From: Madurella fahalii
Lineage: Eukaryota > Ascomycota > Sordariomycetes > Sordariales
Length of the DNA: 64,000 nt
Assembly: GCA_029876055.1 (NCBI GenBank)
Contig: CM056874.1
Span: forward strand, 6,138,001-6,202,000
Direction of reading: 5' to 3'
Made by a program: the position numbers and the translations under genes. Every line of letters starts with the position of its first letter. Position 1 is the stretch's first letter. A model generated the notes under the pieces. It searched no databases. It was not told the DNA's origin and saw only the letters and a program-made list of their open reading frames with translations. This document shows, one piece after another, positions 61,916 through 64,000 of the stretch.

Positions 61916-64000
61916 ACACTCGAATACCAAATGTGTTATACAATCTGCCGTGCCATCTCTCGTTTCCCGCTCGCCTTCCTCTTTCCTCTTCTTTTTTATC
62001 CGTCCCTTTCCACGTTCTTTCCCCCTTTCATCTTATCTTCCGTATTGTACCGTACTGTACTGCAGCGTTTTATAGTGTGCTGTGACCGCTGTTGCCCTTG
62101 CCCTTGCCATCGGTGTAGGTCTGATATAGGGTTAGGGTCATATTACGGGATGGTCCGTGACAGGGACTCGCTGCCTCACACTTAGATCATTCTATTAAAA
62201 TAATACCAGCACACATTTTCAAGCCTTCCTTGGGCTCTATGATGACCTGCTATGCGAGCCTTAACAGAATGCCCCGACTGCAGCAGCATCTACGCCACAC
62301 ATGGTAATTTGATCCATATTACAGCCTGCTGTAGGTTGTAGCACCCAATACACCAAGATAGCTCTCCGGAGCACAACATTTCAGTGATGCAAGACTTCGA
62401 TGAGCAGATCGCAGAAGATGACCTGTCCGATCGCCAGATCCCAGCTACGGAGAAGAGCAATGCTTGCCCCACAGGGAGTCGGTCGGAAGTCCTAGCTGAA
62501 TGCACAACGATCTATTATCTCTCTAGCGTTCATCATCTCGACTTCGATGGGCAACACGTCGGCATCATCGTTCGGATGAACTTTGGCAGTGACCCGCCAC
62601 ATGCTCCGGTGGCTGGTCGGGGAAAGCGAGGTGCAGACCCGACGGGGTAGAGAGGTTGGGCTGAGTGGCTAAGTGCTGTATGATTAATCACCGAATGTAG
62701 GCTGCATGGAACGCGGCTCCCGGCAGACATCCCATCCGCTTGAATATTCGGCTTGGATTCGGCTGTCCGGCGGGTTACTGCTTTCTGATCTCTACCGATG
62801 TAGTGCAGAAAGATACCAAGGTACGCGATGCTGACTGCAGATGGGAGAGAGAGAGAGAGAGAGAGGAGGCGGAGGGGCAATGACGGAAGTGCGGGCTGCA
62901 CATGTGATGTGGTGTCTAGAGATCGACACCTCGACAAGTTTGCCTTTGGTGGTCCCCATGCCCCTTATGAGAGCATCCCCGGGTTGACGATCGTAACAAG
63001 ACACTTGAAGTGCGGTCTGTTGCATCACATCCCGAGGCATCACGGAAACAGATTCCTAGAGAACAATCCCGCGCGCCAAAATCCCAACTGCTCAATGTCG
63101 ATGTGACAGCAGCACACCCCGTCACCCAGCAACCCATGGGTTGTAGGTTTCAGGACGGGAGCTACATGCAACAAACAAGACGAGGGCCTAGAGCCCAAGT
63201 CCGCCGGGAAGTGCATGCCTGCCTACTTGCAAACCTGTCAATCAGCCTAACATTGCATTAGTGCTGCAGATATCCGACCACAGGCAGGCAAGCAGAGGTG
63301 AAGCCCAGGGAACGTCGGCCCACCGGAAGGCAGTAGATGCGGGGAATGAGTGAACCGGACGGTGCATAACGGCGCCGGAAATACCGGGCATGGAAACTTG
63401 AGCTGTCACGATGGTGCAGGGTTGTACTGTACAACTGGCGATGCTGCTAGACTCACGCACCCGCTTCGCACTCCGAGCACCGAAGGCTCAACCGTGCTTG
63501 CGAAGGTGGGTCGCGGAAAACTGTCGTGGCATGTCTATCGACTTGTGCTTGCCCGGACATGTCGGATAGTGTTTCGTGGCTTCGTGAGATAGAAGCTGTG
63601 GAGGAGTGGCCGGCTCTGTCGTGGTGAAGGGGTTTTGCTGGTGCATCATCGGAGGCACATGGCACCATCCGGGGATGACAAGACGCCAATCAGCACCTAC
63701 CCCGCCTATAGAGGACACGTCTGGTCCGTGTTTGTGCCTCTTGTTGTCCGACTGGTCCTCGGTCTTTCCATGGCAGTGGGCCGCTACGGGGTTGCCATCA
63801 GAGGAGCAAAAAACCAAAGGACGTCGATCCGGGGGAGTTGGCCCATCGCGTCCACGGCCGCCCGAAGTGCGTGTCGGTGGTTCGAGAAGGCCAAACGGCG
63901 TGTGAACAGAGGGGCTTGACGCAGTTGCTGATACAACATGCCCCTCGCCAATCTGTGGACTGCCCTGCGACATGCATGCTGGAAGGATAAGCCAGATCCG
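61916..64000. other. Terminal 2 kb without a supportable gene
   Basis: Contains a telobox-like TAGGGTTAGGG (62127-62137) and an (AG)n microsatellite (about 62847-62866). Short open frames exist on both strands, but none has a recognisable domain, consistent codon use or splice structure. Base composition does not show the strong AT bias of heavily RIP-mutated DNA. Confidence 0.5.

Noticed and set aside
61725..62075. Repeat protein (12-residue units) over the minisatellite
   Set aside because: Open frame follows from a 36-bp unit without stops; no start context, no flanking coding sequence, and several frames are equally open.
62384..62650. 88-codon frame with MMQDFDEQIAEDDLSDRQ
   Set aside because: No recognisable domain, no neighbours or splice structure, and no support beyond being open.

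Overview
The window reads as euchromatic nuclear DNA of a filamentous ascomycete, most likely a sordariomycete close to Neurospora/Chaetomium. The reasons are short introns (mostly 48-70 nt) with GT..AG ends and CTAAC/CTGAC-type branch sites, GC-rich coding regions, and proteins that read as close relatives of Neurospora-type PEX1, POD-6, hexokinase, COQ6, complex I 49 kDa and Vtc4. I support 27 protein-coding genes (the first cut by the left edge), one tRNA-Val and one frame-broken gene remnant. No viral sequence, CRISPR array, rRNA or intact autonomous transposon was seen.

Layout: 1-15 kb holds PEX1 (-, C-terminus off the window), a GT32 glycosyltransferase (-), MCM7 (+), an OTT_1508-like predicted nucleic-acid deaminase (-) and RMT2 (-). 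15-28 kb holds VTC4 (+), a broken gene (+), hexokinase (-, with a remote first exon), OST1 (+), tRNA-Val(AAC), a small His/Arg-rich protein and a Pil1-type eisosome protein (+). 28-42 kb holds MCM4 (-) divergent from coatomer zeta RET3 (+), SUA5 (-), a germinal-centre kinase Kic1/POD-6 (-) lying 32 nt behind an acidic protein gene, a DUF7053-like gene (-) and COQ6 (+). 43-61 kb holds a Cys-rich fungal protein with a hairpin-forming intron (+), NADH dehydrogenase 49 kDa (-), RPC40 (+), UBA3 (-), TEL2 (+), COX17 (+), a helical unknown (-), PXR1 (+), a small membrane protein (+) and a BTB protein (+). The last 3 kb hold a minisatellite and otherwise no convincing gene.

Most genes are housekeeping functions in separate transcription units. 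Two MCM2-7 helicase subunits (MCM7 and MCM4) lie about 18 kb apart, and their promoters share a composite G1/S-type element, which suggests co-regulation. Three mitochondrial functions (COQ6, complex I 49 kDa, COX17) also fall in the right half, with no sign of an operon-like arrangement.

The most notable observations are: the lone OTT_1508-type deaminase fused to a proline-rich linker and an unknown C-terminal domain; an intron carrying a ~170 nt near-perfect palindrome; the shared MCM promoter element; a 36-bp minisatellite that is 12 codons per unit; a hexokinase whose start lies 553 nt upstream in a separate exon; a start codon split by an intron in the Pil1 gene; and single-base reading-frame breaks in PEX1, the DUF7053-like gene and the remnant near 19 kb, several at short homopolymers, which may be assembly errors. 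All statements rest on reading the sequence; no search was run.
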